Shown here: piece after piece, positions 26,912 to 35,177 of the stretch
Layout: the number at the start of each line of letters is the position of its first letter
Position numbering within the stretch: position 1 is the stretch's first letter
NCBI RefSeq assembly: GCF_026339735.1
Contig: NZ_JAPEQG010000001.1
Span: forward strand, 4,588,001-4,652,000
DNA from: Streptomyces sp. NBC_01669
GTDB taxonomy: Bacteria; Actinomycetota; Actinomycetes; Streptomycetales; Streptomycetaceae
Length of the DNA: 64,000 nucleotides
Direction: 5' to 3'
The notes under the pieces: model-generated
What the model saw: the letters and a program-made list of their open reading frames with translations, nothing else
Told to the model about the DNA's origin: nothing
Databases searched by the model: none
Position numbers and translations under genes: made by a program

Positions 26912-28381
26912 TCAGCTGTCGCCCTTGCGCTGTCCCAGGGTGACTTCGGCGGTCGACACCTTGCCGTCTCGCTTGTACGTCAGCGTCACCTTGTCGCCCG
27001 GCTTGTGGGTCCAGATCTCGCCGATCAGGGTCGGGCCGCTGTCGATCACCGAGTCGTTGAACTTCGTGATGACATCGCCCCCCTTGAGGCCGGCCTTGGC
27101 CGCCGGGCCGTCCGGCGAGACGGCCGGGGTGCCGCCCGAGCCCTGGTCCGAGATGACGGCTCCGCCGGTCCTCTCGTCCATCGAGACCGTGGCACCGATC
27201 ACCGGGTAGACCGGCTGACCGGTCTTGATCAGCTGTTGGGCGACGTTCTTCGCCTGGTTGATCGGGATCGCGAAGCCGAGGCCGATGGATCCCGCCTGCG
27301 ACTGGGCGCTGCTGCCGGTGGACTGGATCGCCGAGTTGATGCCGATGACCGCACCGCGCGCATCGAGCAGAGGGCCGCCGGAGTTGCCCGGGTTGATCGA
27401 GGCGTCGGTCTGCAGTGCGCTCATGTACGAGTTGCTGCCGCCGGAACCGTCGCCGGAGGCCACCGGGCGAGACTTGGCGCTGATGATGCCCGTCGTGACC
27501 GTGTTGGACAGACCGAACGGCGCACCGATCGCGATCGTCGAATCACCGACCGCAACCTGGTCCGAGTTTCCGAGGGCGAGCGGTGCAAGACCCGACGGTG
27601 CGTTCTTCAGCTTCAGCACCGCGACGTCGTAACCCTGCGCGCGGCCGACCACCTCGGCGTCGTACTTCTTGCCGTTGGAGAACGTCGCCGTGAGCTGGCC
27701 ACTGTTCGCCGCGGAGGCCACCACGTGGTTGTTCGTGAGGATGTGGCCTTCCTTGTCGTACACGAATCCGGTGCCCGTGCCGCCCTCGCCGTCGCCGCTC
27801 TGCGCGTTGATGGTGACCACACTCGGCAGCGCCGCGGCCGCGACGCCCGCGACCGTCCCGGGATCGCGCTTGAGGACCTGCGGGTTGGATGCCGAGACCG
27901 TGGTCGAACCGGAGGAGTTGTTGTCGTTCCGGTCCGCCGCCCAGTAGCCGAAGGCGCCGCCGATCCCGCCCGCCACGAGTGCCGCCGCTGCCACCGCCGC
28001 CACCAGGCCGCCACCTCGCCGCTTTCGCGGGGCTTCGGGCGTCTGCAGCTGGCCGGGGGCGCCCCACACGGGGCCGCCGTCACCACCCGCACCTTGGGCG
28101 TACGCGGGAACAGCGGGCGGGGGCGGCGGCCAGGCACCCGCGGGCTGGGACTGCGGCGGCTGCGGCGGCGGCCAGTCATTCGCGCGCTGCGACTCCTGAG
28201 ACGGCTGCTCCGGCTGCTGGAATTGCTGCGTTGCCGTCGCTTCCGACGATTCCGGGCTCGCGGGCGCCGGCGGGGACGCAGGCGTGCCCTCAGGAGCAGC
28301 GGCCGGCACGGGAGGTGCGGACGGAACGGACGGAACGGCCTGAGCCGCAGTGCCCTCGTTGCCCTCGTTCTCTGTGCTCAC
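26912..28381 (-). CDS. HtrA/DegP-type membrane-anchored serine protease with PDZ domain
   Basis: A 489-residue protein. Residues 1-120 are a Pro/Gln/Ala-rich cytoplasmic tail, 125-147 a single membrane anchor, and 165-370 a trypsin-like protease. The triad is His219 (LTNNHVV), Asp252 (GYDVAVLKL) and Ser334 (NPGNSGGPLLD). A PDZ domain occupies about 385-480. This is the usual layout of actinobacterial HtrA envelope-quality-control proteases, with the catalytic domain outside the membrane. GTG start at 28381. It is divergent from the glycerophosphodiesterase gene across about 200 bp. Confidence 0.93.
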   Translation of the reverse strand: MSTENEGNEGTAAQAVPSVPSAPPVPAAAPEGTPASPPAPASPESSEATATQQFQQPEQPSQESQRANDWPPPQPPQSQPAGAWPPPPPAVPAYAQGAGGDGGPVWGAPGQLQTPEAPRKRRGGGLVAAVAAAALVAGGIGGAFGYWAADRNDNNSSGSTTVSASNPQVLKRDPGTVAGVAAAALPSVVTINAQSGDGEGGTGTGFVYDKEGHILTNNHVVASAANSGQLTATFSNGKKYDAEVVGRAQGYDVAVLKLKNAPSGLAPLALGNSDQVAVGDSTIAIGAPFGLSNTVTTGIISAKSRPVASGDGSGGSNSYMSALQTDASINPGNSGGPLLDARGAVIGINSAIQSTGSSAQSQAGSIGLGFAIPINQAKNVAQQLIKTGQPVYPVIGATVSMDERTGGAVISDQGSGGTPAVSPDGPAAKAGLKGGDVITKFNDSVIDSGPTLIGEIWTHKPGDKVTLTYKRDGKVSTAEVTLGQRKGDS

Positions 28382-28578
28382 AGCTCTTTACTCCTCGGTT
28401 CCTCATCAGTTTCGGCAAGAGATCCGCTGTGCACGTGTCTGGAGCCAGCTTTTCCCATGACCCGTCAGGCCACTGTAAGCAGGACCTGTGCGTCCGCACA
28501 CCAATCTTTATATCCGGCAAAACGGTCCCTCGTTGCCAGGTGCACGCGCCCGTCGCCCCACGGTGACACGATGACGCC

Positions 28579-29406
28579 GTGACCCACGCACGACAGCACA
28601 CCCCGTACCACCCCATCCAGGTCATCGCACACCGCGGAGCGTCCGACGACGCACCCGAGCACACCCTGGCCGCATACCGGAAGGCGATCGAGGACGGCGC
28701 CGACGCCCTGGAGTGCGATGTACGTCTCACCGCCGACGGCCACCTCGTCTGCGTCCACGACCGCCGGGTGAACCGCACGTCCAACGGGCGGGGTGCCGTC
28801 TCCGCCCTGGAGCTCTCCGCGCTCGCCGCACTCGACTTCGGCTCCTGGAAGGACCGCGAGGAGTCTCCGGACTGGGACCCGGTGCCGGGCGAGCTCACCT
28901 CCGTACTCACTCTGGAGCGACTGCTCGAACTGGTCGTCGAGACGCGAGCCGCCGGGCGACCCCTGCAACTGGCCATCGAAACCAAGCACCCCACGCGCTG
29001 GGCCGGTCAGGTGGAAGAACGGCTGCTGCACCTCCTGAAGCGGTACGAGCTCGACACGCCACCGGCAGACGGCCCCTCGCCGGTACGGATCATGAGTTTC
29101 TCGGCGCGCTCCCTGCACCGCATCCAGGCCGCCTCACCCACCCTGCCCACCGTCTATCTGATGCAGTTCGTCTCGCCGCGGCTGCGCGACGGGCGGCTGC
29201 CCGCCGGCGCCCGGATCGCCGGTCCGGGTCTGCGGATCGTACGCAGTAACCCCGGCTACATCGAGCGTCTGCACCGCGCGGGCCACCGCGTGCACGTCTG
29301 GACGGTCAATGAACCGGAGGACGTCGAGCTCTGCGCCCGCCTGGGCGTCGAGGCAATCATCACAAATCGCCCAAAACAGGTCCTGTCGCAACTGGGTCAC
29401 CTTTAA
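28579..29406 (+). CDS. Glycerophosphodiester phosphodiesterase family protein
   Basis: A 275-residue GDPD TIM-barrel enzyme. The motif VIAHRGASDDAPEHT (His and Glu), ALECDVRLTADGHLVCVHD (metal Glu/Asp and catalytic His) and a mid-protein AIETKHP (Glu) are all present. The C-terminal HVWTVNEPED is also typical. It releases an alcohol and glycerol-3-phosphate from deacylated phospholipids. No signal peptide is seen, so it should be cytoplasmic. GTG start at 28579; no good ribosome-binding site, and an ACGAT-like -10 directly before it suggests a short or absent leader. Confidence 0.9.
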   Translation: MTHARQHTPYHPIQVIAHRGASDDAPEHTLAAYRKAIEDGADALECDVRLTADGHLVCVHDRRVNRTSNGRGAVSALELSALAALDFGSWKDREESPDWDPVPGELTSVLTLERLLELVVETRAAGRPLQLAIETKHPTRWAGQVEERLLHLLKRYELDTPPADGPSPVRIMSFSARSLHRIQAASPTLPTVYLMQFVSPRLRDGRLPAGARIAGPGLRIVRSNPGYIERLHRAGHRVHVWTVNEPEDVELCARLGVEAIITNRPKQVLSQLGHL

Positions 29407-29546
29407 CATCAGTTACAGGGAGTACACCGGCGCATTCGATCTGTATTCGATCGTTACGAGTGCGTCACTCGCAGACCATTGGCCGGTTTCCGGCCCAGTC
29501 CAGGAGGGCATTCACTCCGTGGCGTGGGGCAAAGGAGGTCTCGGGG

Positions 29547-30059
29547 GTGGCGTTGGTGGTGGCACAGGAAGTGCCCACGTCGTCGAGCATGGCCGTACCC
29601 CATGGCCCTGCGGGCGTGGGCCAGGCGCGGCACCGGATGCGCGAGCAATTGCGCAGCTACGGGGTGTCGGATTCGGTCGTCGACGATGCTGTATTGATCC
29701 TTTCCGAACTTCTCAGCAATGCCTGTCGACACGGCAGGCCGCTGGGGCGACACACAGATGTGGGTGACGGTGACGTCCGCGCCGCGTGGCGCGTCGACAG
29801 AACAGGCGGACTGACCGTCGAAGTGACCGACGGAGGCGGTCCCACCAGACCGATTCCGGCCACTCCTTCCGTGACGGCGCGCGGCGGACGCGGGCTCAAC
29901 ATCATCAGTGCGCTCGCCGAAGAGTGGGGCGTACGCGACGACTCGTCCGGCGAGGTCACCGTGTGGGTGGTGGTCAGCGAGGGCCATGGGACCGGGAACG
30001 GACACGTGCCGGGGCTCGACGGGCTGGACTTCGCCGACGCCTTCGACGACGTGGGCTGA
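29547..30059 (+). CDS. ATP-binding anti-sigma-factor-like kinase (HATPase_c_2)
   Basis: A 170-residue GHKL ATPase-domain protein of the RsbW/SpoIIAB type. The N box is ILSELLSNACRHG, the G1 box VEVTDGGGP and the G2 region ARGGRGLNII. No histidine-kinase phospho-acceptor domain is present. Many Streptomyces paralogues of this size regulate sigma factors or act with SpoIIE-type phosphatases. The GTG at 29547 is chosen because AGGAGG precedes it by 7 nt; an in-frame GTG at 29460 would add 29 residues. It lies 140 bp downstream of the GDPD gene. Confidence 0.82.
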   Translation: MALVVAQEVPTSSSMAVPHGPAGVGQARHRMREQLRSYGVSDSVVDDAVLILSELLSNACRHGRPLGRHTDVGDGDVRAAWRVDRTGGLTVEVTDGGGPTRPIPATPSVTARGGRGLNIISALAEEWGVRDDSSGEVTVWVVVSEGHGTGNGHVPGLDGLDFADAFDDVG

Positions 30060-30308
30060 CGCCGACACACCGGTTGCGCGCCGCCCGGACACAGGGCAGA
30101 GGCGCCACCCGGCGGACAGACCCTCGTACGGACCGGCGGGCGGACCGCGCAGTAATGGCACGCGTGTCGACCGGCGCCCTGGCCGGTGTCCCGGCCGACC
30201 TTCCGGCATATGTACACGCAGGCGCCCGGGCGTCTGTGCCCCGTACCCGACACGGGCCGCTAGGCTCGCGGCCCAGACCGCACTGTCGCAATCGGGAGAA
30301 AGCCCACC

Positions 30309-31274
30309 ATGGCCAAGAAGCGCCCTCAGACCAAGGCCGGGAAGCAGCAACTCAAGGACGCCGAGATCCCGGTGGTCGGGGCTCGTGAGCCCTGCCCGTG
30401 CGGTTCGGGCCGCCGCTACAAGGCGTGTCACGGCCGCGCCGCCGCCCAGGCCGTGACCGAGCTGGTCCACCGTCCCTTCGAGGGCCTGGCGGGGGAGTGC
30501 GACTGGGTCGCCCTGCGCGAGCTGGTGCCCGCCGCCACGGTCGAGTTGACACTCAAGGGCGGGCTGCCCGAGGGTGTGCCGTCCGTGACGCTCGCGACCG
30601 TGCTGCCGATGGCCTGGCCGGCACTGCGCCGCGACGACGGTTCCGTCCTTGTCGCCCTGCAGAACGACACCTCCTCCGGCGACCTCAGCCGAGACCTCGC
30701 GGACACCCTGCAGCGTGCACTGGCCGCCGAGCCCGGCTCGCCCGTCGCCGCCCGCCGCGTACCGGCCGACGGTCCGCGCCTGCAGGACCTGCTCGACCCG
30801 GAAGCGGCGTTCGAGCCGGTCGTCCACTCCGGCTTCGAGTTCTGGGTGCCGGACGCGGAGAACGCCACGCCCGAGGTGTCCGCGTCCCTGGAACGCGCGA
30901 ACGAAGCGGCGATCCCGACCGTTCTGCTCTCCGGGGTGGACGCCGCGTACTGGTGCGAGACCCCGGAGAAGAACCACCTGCGCTGGGTCATGCCGCACCC
31001 CGAGGAGCAGCTGCTCGACGCACTCGCCCGGCTGCACGCCGCCGGCACCTCCTCGCTCGGCGAAGGGACCCGGCTGGTCGGCTCCTTCCGCGCGCACGGG
31101 CTGATGGTTCCGGTCTGGGACCTGCCGAGCGCGATGGGGGCGAAGGAGTGCGAGAAGCCCGCAGCCGAGCTCGCGGAACGGCTGACGAGGGCGCTCGCCT
31201 CGGACGCCCCGCTCACCGCCGAGGAGCGCCGGGCCCGTGGCGGGCTCACCAACCGCCAGGTGACGCTCAGCTGA
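30309..31274 (+). CDS. DUF5926 family protein with SEC-C motif
   Basis: A 321-residue cytoplasmic protein. Near the N-terminus, EPCPCGSGRRYKACHG is a SEC-C zinc-binding motif (three Cys and one His), as at the C-terminus of SecA. It is preceded by a basic Lys-rich leader (MAKKRPQTKAGK). The remaining 270 residues belong to a conserved actinobacterial domain with no known function. GGGAGAAAG precedes the ATG. A TAGGCT -10 lies about 50 nt upstream. It may be transcribed independently of the ATPase gene, 250 bp upstream. Confidence 0.85.
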   Translation: MAKKRPQTKAGKQQLKDAEIPVVGAREPCPCGSGRRYKACHGRAAAQAVTELVHRPFEGLAGECDWVALRELVPAATVELTLKGGLPEGVPSVTLATVLPMAWPALRRDDGSVLVALQNDTSSGDLSRDLADTLQRALAAEPGSPVAARRVPADGPRLQDLLDPEAAFEPVVHSGFEFWVPDAENATPEVSASLERANEAAIPTVLLSGVDAAYWCETPEKNHLRWVMPHPEEQLLDALARLHAAGTSSLGEGTRLVGSFRAHGLMVPVWDLPSAMGAKECEKPAAELAERLTRALASDAPLTAEERRARGGLTNRQVTLS

Positions 31275-31330
31275 CCGTGCGGACGTGACGACACCTGCGG
31301 GCCACCCGGTGACCCGCGTCACACTTGTCG

Positions 31331-31342
31331 TACCTGCAGGTA
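31331..31342. promoter_or_regulatory. 12-bp perfect palindrome
   Basis: TACCTGCAGGTA lies about 57 nt downstream of the DUF5926 stop and 52 nt upstream of the -10 of a possible small RNA. It is a candidate protein-binding site. Confidence 0.3.
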
Positions 31343-31371
31343 AATCGCTGTCCGAATATGCGAGATCGAAT

Positions 31372-31459
31372 TTGCGAACGGCAGATCTCTTGTTACGGTT
31401 CTAGAAGCCCGGTCGCTGGTGCATCCCCCGTCGCCAGCGATCGGGCATTCTCATGCCCG
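31372..31459 (+). ncRNA. Possible small structured RNA with its own promoter
   Basis: TTGCGA (31372-31377), 16 nt, then TACGGT (31394-31399) forms a plausible promoter in an AT-richer stretch. Just after the expected start is a 12-bp hairpin (31408-31419 with 31434-31445, one G-U pair) whose 14-nt loop contains CCCCC. A second hairpin (31442-31448 with 31453-31459, loop TCTC) shares CGGG with the first, so the two are mutually exclusive. No gene follows on the plus strand. On the minus strand the same hairpins could end the 31525-32217 gene. Expression is unproven. Confidence 0.4.
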
Positions 31460-31524
31460 GACCCGGCGCGCGGCGCGGCTCACGGAGCGGACGGCGCCCG
31501 GCGCGCAGCAGCCGCGGAGCGGCG

Positions 31525-32217
31525 TCAACCCGCCGCAGGAGACGCCGGATCGGAACCGGCCCTCAGCAGGAGCGGAGCCTCCGCCACCGCCCCCTCTCCC
31601 GCGTACTCGGCCACTGCCGTGTACGCGTCGGGGCCTCCGCGCGACGAGCGGCGAGGCGTTTCACAGACCCCCGGCTCCTCCTGTGCGTCCACTGTGCAGC
31701 GCACCTCGACGGTCCGGCCGCCCGGCCCCATCAGGGTGAGCACGGACCGGAGTTCGCCACCCGTCGTATTGCGGTAGGAGCTGCGCGCCCAGGTGTCCCG
31801 ACCGTCGGTCATGACGCAGGTCTGCGCCTCGACCCCCTCGGGGGAAATCAGCCCGGGGCCGCAGCGGGCTGCGGTCCGCGGGGTGGAACCGACAGCGCCG
31901 GGGTCGTTGGGACCGGTGGCAACGCCGAATCCGGCAACCTCACCGACCTCACCAGCCTCACGGGGGCGGCCGGTATCGGACAGAAGTCCGACACCGGAAC
32001 TCCTCTCCGAAGATCCCCTTGAGGCAGTACCCAAAGCACCCTCCGAACCTTTTTCGGAAGGTGCGTCAGAAAGCCCGTCGACATCAGACTTTGCATGGGC
32101 AGACTTTGCATGGCCGGGCACGGAATCGGGGCTTTCCGTGGGTTCGGCGGAAGCGACGAGCGGGAGCACGACGGCGGACACCACCACACCCGCCATAACG
32201 ATCATGCGGAAATTCAT
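31525..32217 (-). CDS. Secreted protein of unknown function
   Basis: A 230-residue precursor. Residues 1-25 form a signal peptide (MNFRMIVMAG...LVASA). A long Ser/Gly/Glu-rich low-complexity stretch runs to about residue 115. A compact C-terminal domain with four Cys follows (RCGPGLISPEG, AQTCVMTDGRDTWARSSYRN, EVRCTVDA, GVCETPRR), probably two disulfides. The TW/SYRNTTGGEL pattern resembles small beta-sandwich secreted proteins of actinobacteria, but I do not recognise a named family. ATG at 32217 follows GGTGGGA. It stands alone on the minus strand. Confidence 0.7.
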   Translation of the reverse strand: MNFRMIVMAGVVVSAVVLPLVASAEPTESPDSVPGHAKSAHAKSDVDGLSDAPSEKGSEGALGTASRGSSERSSGVGLLSDTGRPREAGEVGEVAGFGVATGPNDPGAVGSTPRTAARCGPGLISPEGVEAQTCVMTDGRDTWARSSYRNTTGGELRSVLTLMGPGGRTVEVRCTVDAQEEPGVCETPRRSSRGGPDAYTAVAEYAGEGAVAEAPLLLRAGSDPASPAAG

Positions 32218-32406
32218 GGTGATCCCACCTGCCGGCCGACGGGAATTCCTGACGCTGCGCCGAAGGTATCGGCGTCATGGGGGTCCCCGGGTGGAGCACG
32301 CCCGCGGACCGCAGAACCCGGACCGGCTCACACCCGAACGAGTGAGCCGGTCCGCCCCGGGCCGTCCACCGAACTGCTCGTACGCCGGACCCGACAGCCG
32401 CGCCTG

Positions 32407-33090
32407 TCAGTAAGCGAGCCGACTGCCGCCGTCGGGAGCGCTGGTGCTCGCTTCGACCAGCGCGTCCAGGACGGCTTCGACGTCCGGCAGCCAGGGCGTC
32501 GCCGAACCGGGCAGCGGAGCCCGCTCCCAGCGCACCTGTCCCGCACCCACCCCCGACGGGGGAAGGACGAGATAGCCGCCCTCGCCGTGGAAGCGCAGCG
32601 AACTGGGCACCCAGTCCTTGGCATGCAACAGCTCACCAAGTCGTTCGAGGGTGTACGGGGCGACCAGCAGCGACCACCGCGTCGGCGTCGCCACCACCGG
32701 GCCCAGCCGCATGCCCATACGGTCGAGCTCGGCCAGCGCCCGGGCACCGGCCACGGCCGGCAGGCTCAGCGCGCACGGGGCACGGCCACCGGTGGCCAGC
32801 ACGATCGGCGCGGTCGGGCGGTTGTTCCACCACCAGCGCACCATGCGCTCGTCGGTGGTCGCCGCGAGGAGACCGGGATCGAAGGGGTGTGCGCCGGGTA
32901 CGGCGCACTCGGGATCGGGGCAGGCACAGCCACGGCCACGGTCACCGCGGCCACCGACTGCGTCCAGTCCCACTCCGGGGAGCACGGGCCACTGCCATGC
33001 AGTGGCGCAGGTCAGGGCCGCGTCGAGCTGAGCGGGCCTTGCCTTGCGCCGGAGCCGGAGCCTGCGTCGCCTTCCGAGGATCTCGCGCAT
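32407..33090 (-). CDS. Degenerate primase-polymerase-like protein
   Basis: A 227-residue protein aligning by eye with the PrimPol fold (WQWPVLPGV, CPDPECAVPGAHP, ERMVRWWWNNRPTAPIVLATG, GEGGYLVLPPSG). The DxD metal motif is replaced (CALSLPAVAG), the SGGRH motif reads TPTRWSL, and the third Asp becomes Arg (LRFHGEGGY). It is therefore unlikely to make primers or DNA and may keep a nucleotide-binding or structural role. ATG at 33090, with AAAGGA about 11 nt upstream; a very basic N-terminus follows. It has four Cys in C-x-C-x4-C, possibly a metal site. Confidence 0.7.
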   Translation of the reverse strand: MREILGRRRRLRLRRKARPAQLDAALTCATAWQWPVLPGVGLDAVGGRGDRGRGCACPDPECAVPGAHPFDPGLLAATTDERMVRWWWNNRPTAPIVLATGGRAPCALSLPAVAGARALAELDRMGMRLGPVVATPTRWSLLVAPYTLERLGELLHAKDWVPSSLRFHGEGGYLVLPPSGVGAGQVRWERAPLPGSATPWLPDVEAVLDALVEASTSAPDGGSRLAY

Positions 33091-33539
33091 GAGCGCTCGT
33101 TCCTTTCCGTTGAACGCCGAGGGCCACATCACACCACGTGCGCGTCACATCACGTGTGCGTTACTTCACCGTGCGTACATGCTCTCTATGTCTGCGGTAC
33201 GGGGTCACCCGTCGATACCGAGCGTGAGCCGATCGTGCTGAGCCAGGTCCAGCCAAAAGCATGGCGAGGGGCAGCGCGCATCGCGCCTGCCGTTCCATGG
33301 TGCACAACCCCGCCACTCGGGGGTGGGGCGCGGTCGTCGTAGTGAGGACGCCCGGGCTCTCTGCCAGGTTCCGGGGCGACCGGAACTGCCCCTGGTTCCT
33401 CACCGATTACGTACCCCCGCAGGCCCGGAATGACGCTCCCGCCGGGACTTCACCCCGCGGGAACCCCCCTGTCGAGCCAGACCCAGTCGACCGCAATTAG
33501 CCGCCATAGGGTGCATTTTTTGGCCAACTTGGTGGCCCC
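33091..33539. other. 449-bp divergent spacer with promoter-like elements, no gene seen
   Basis: Between the degenerate PrimPol gene (minus) and the phosphatase gene (plus). TAGGGT at 33507-33512 with AGTCGA 16 nt upstream could be the phosphatase promoter. TTGGCCAACTTGGTGGCC at 33520-33537 is a partial inverted repeat directly before its ATG. Repeated CACGTG/TCACAT words lie near 33130-33170. Confidence 0.4.
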
Positions 33540-35054
33540 ATGGACACCACAAATGCCGTAGGGACAATGCTGGACATCGGCTCACTTGTGCGTGTACATG
33601 TGGATGCACTGATAGCGGCGCAGAATGACATGGGGGTTTGCGATGCTATTCGACGAAACGCACTGGTCGGAAAGCCGGTTGCCATGAGCGCCCCTCACCT
33701 GCCGAAAGTGGCTGGAATCGATCCCATGGTTCCTGTTTCAGCGCACACTGCCGGGCCCTTGGCCAATGTGGCCGCCGCACCGGGAGCCTTCATCCAGGAC
33801 CGTCTGGCCGGCTGGGTGTCCGACCTCACGACGCTCCATGAACTCACCGAGCGACTGGCCAGAACCAGCACCCTCGACGACGCACTGCACGAACTGCTGG
33901 ATGCCGGCGCGGCTCTCGTCGGCGCCCGCCGCGGACTGATCGTGTTCGAACCCTCCGACCGTCGCGGCCCGGTCTCCACCATCGGTCTCGGCCTCGCTCA
34001 TGCCGAGCTCGGGCACATCGAGACGGTGCCGCGCAGCGCCACCTCGTACGGACGGATCCTGGAGGGTCTTCCGGCCACCGAAACCCCGCTGACCAGCCCT
34101 GACCTCCTCGGCGACGCAAGCGTGGACCCCCGCCACCGCGAGGTCGCCGCCCGGCTCGGATACGCCGCCAGCTACGCCCTGCCGATCACCACCGACGCGA
34201 CCGGACGACTCGGCGCAGCTGTCTGGCTGTACGACGAGCCCGCCGAGCCGCTGGAGCGTCAACGTCATCTCGTCGGCCTGTACGCCGGGTACGCGAGTGA
34301 GCATCTGGCCCGGTTGCTGGAGCTGGAACGGGCCAGGGCCGACGTCGCCACCATCACGGAGGAGCTGTTGCCCAGCCGACTGCCCCGGGTCACCGGCGTA
34401 CAACTGGCCGCCCGCCATCGCCCGGCACCCCGCGGCGGCGGTGACTGGTACGACGCGCTGGCGCTGCCGGAGGGCGCACTCGGTCTCGCCGTCGGTTCGG
34501 TGGGCGGTTCCGGGCCGAGCGCCCTGGCCGCCATGGGACGGCTGCGGGCGGGCCTGCGGGCGTACGCGGTGATGGAGGGCGAGGATCCGGTCGCCGTCCT
34601 GTCCGATCTGGAACTGCTGCTGCGGCTGACCGAACCCGCCAGGTCCGCGACCGCGCTCTTCGCCTACTGCGAACCCGCCCGCCACAAGATCCTGCTGGCC
34701 GGCGCAGGACACACCCCGCCGCTGGTGATCGGCGACCGGCGCACGGAATTCGTCGAGACCTCGTTGTCCGCGCCGCTGGGCATGCTTGCCTGCTGGGAAG
34801 CGCCGAGCGTGGAAATCGCCCCGGCGCCCGGCGAGACCGTGCTGCTCTACACCGACGGACTGTTGCGCCGTACCGGCGACTCGATGGACCGGGCGTTCGC
34901 ACGGCTCCACTCGGCAGCCGCGAGCCTGCCGAGGGCGCTGCGCCACGACGCCGGGTTCGTCGCCGATCACGTCCTGCGGACCGTCCTTCCGGACGGGCTC
35001 GACCAGGCCGACGGCATGGAGGACGTCGTGATCCTCGCCGCACGCTTCGACTGA
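33540..35054 (+). CDS. GAF / SpoIIE-type (PP2C-like) phosphatase, metal site altered
   Basis: A 504-residue cytoplasmic protein. A variable N-terminus (1-95) leads to a GAF domain (about 100-265) and a SpoIIE/RsbU-like domain (about 280-504). The first metal motif GGGDWYD is present, as are LLYTDGLL and the C-terminal EDVVILAARF. The second motif, usually GDxxGHG, reads GSVGGSG, losing an Asp and His. Activity may be weak or lost, or the protein may act as a binding partner of anti-sigma ATPases such as those at 29547 and 36691. ATG at 33540; the first 50 codons have lower GC3 but the frame is continuous. Confidence 0.85.
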   Translation: MDTTNAVGTMLDIGSLVRVHVDALIAAQNDMGVCDAIRRNALVGKPVAMSAPHLPKVAGIDPMVPVSAHTAGPLANVAAAPGAFIQDRLAGWVSDLTTLHELTERLARTSTLDDALHELLDAGAALVGARRGLIVFEPSDRRGPVSTIGLGLAHAELGHIETVPRSATSYGRILEGLPATETPLTSPDLLGDASVDPRHREVAARLGYAASYALPITTDATGRLGAAVWLYDEPAEPLERQRHLVGLYAGYASEHLARLLELERARADVATITEELLPSRLPRVTGVQLAARHRPAPRGGGDWYDALALPEGALGLAVGSVGGSGPSALAAMGRLRAGLRAYAVMEGEDPVAVLSDLELLLRLTEPARSATALFAYCEPARHKILLAGAGHTPPLVIGDRRTEFVETSLSAPLGMLACWEAPSVEIAPAPGETVLLYTDGLLRRTGDSMDRAFARLHSAAASLPRALRHDAGFVADHVLRTVLPDGLDQADGMEDVVILAARFD

Positions 35055-35177
35055 ACCGATTTCCGGCTGAGTGAGGTCTTCCGGCTTCCGTGTGTAAGAG
35101 GTCTTACGGCTCAGGGCCCCCTTCCGTACGCCCGTACGATGGATGAGATCCAGTGTCGTATCAAGGAGAGTCAAGCC

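Noticed and set aside
26576..28582. A 668-codon plus-strand frame across the HtrA gene
   Set aside because: Antisense to a protease with an intact catalytic triad; it shows no domain of its own.
31372..31459. 6C RNA or c-di-AMP (ydaO) riboswitch
   Set aside because: Only one hairpin has a C-rich loop, and there is no downstream gene on that strand for a riboswitch; the size is too small for ydaO.
33161..33403. An 80-codon minus-strand frame in the divergent spacer
   Set aside because: Codon use is not actinobacterial-like and no family or ribosome-binding site is visible.
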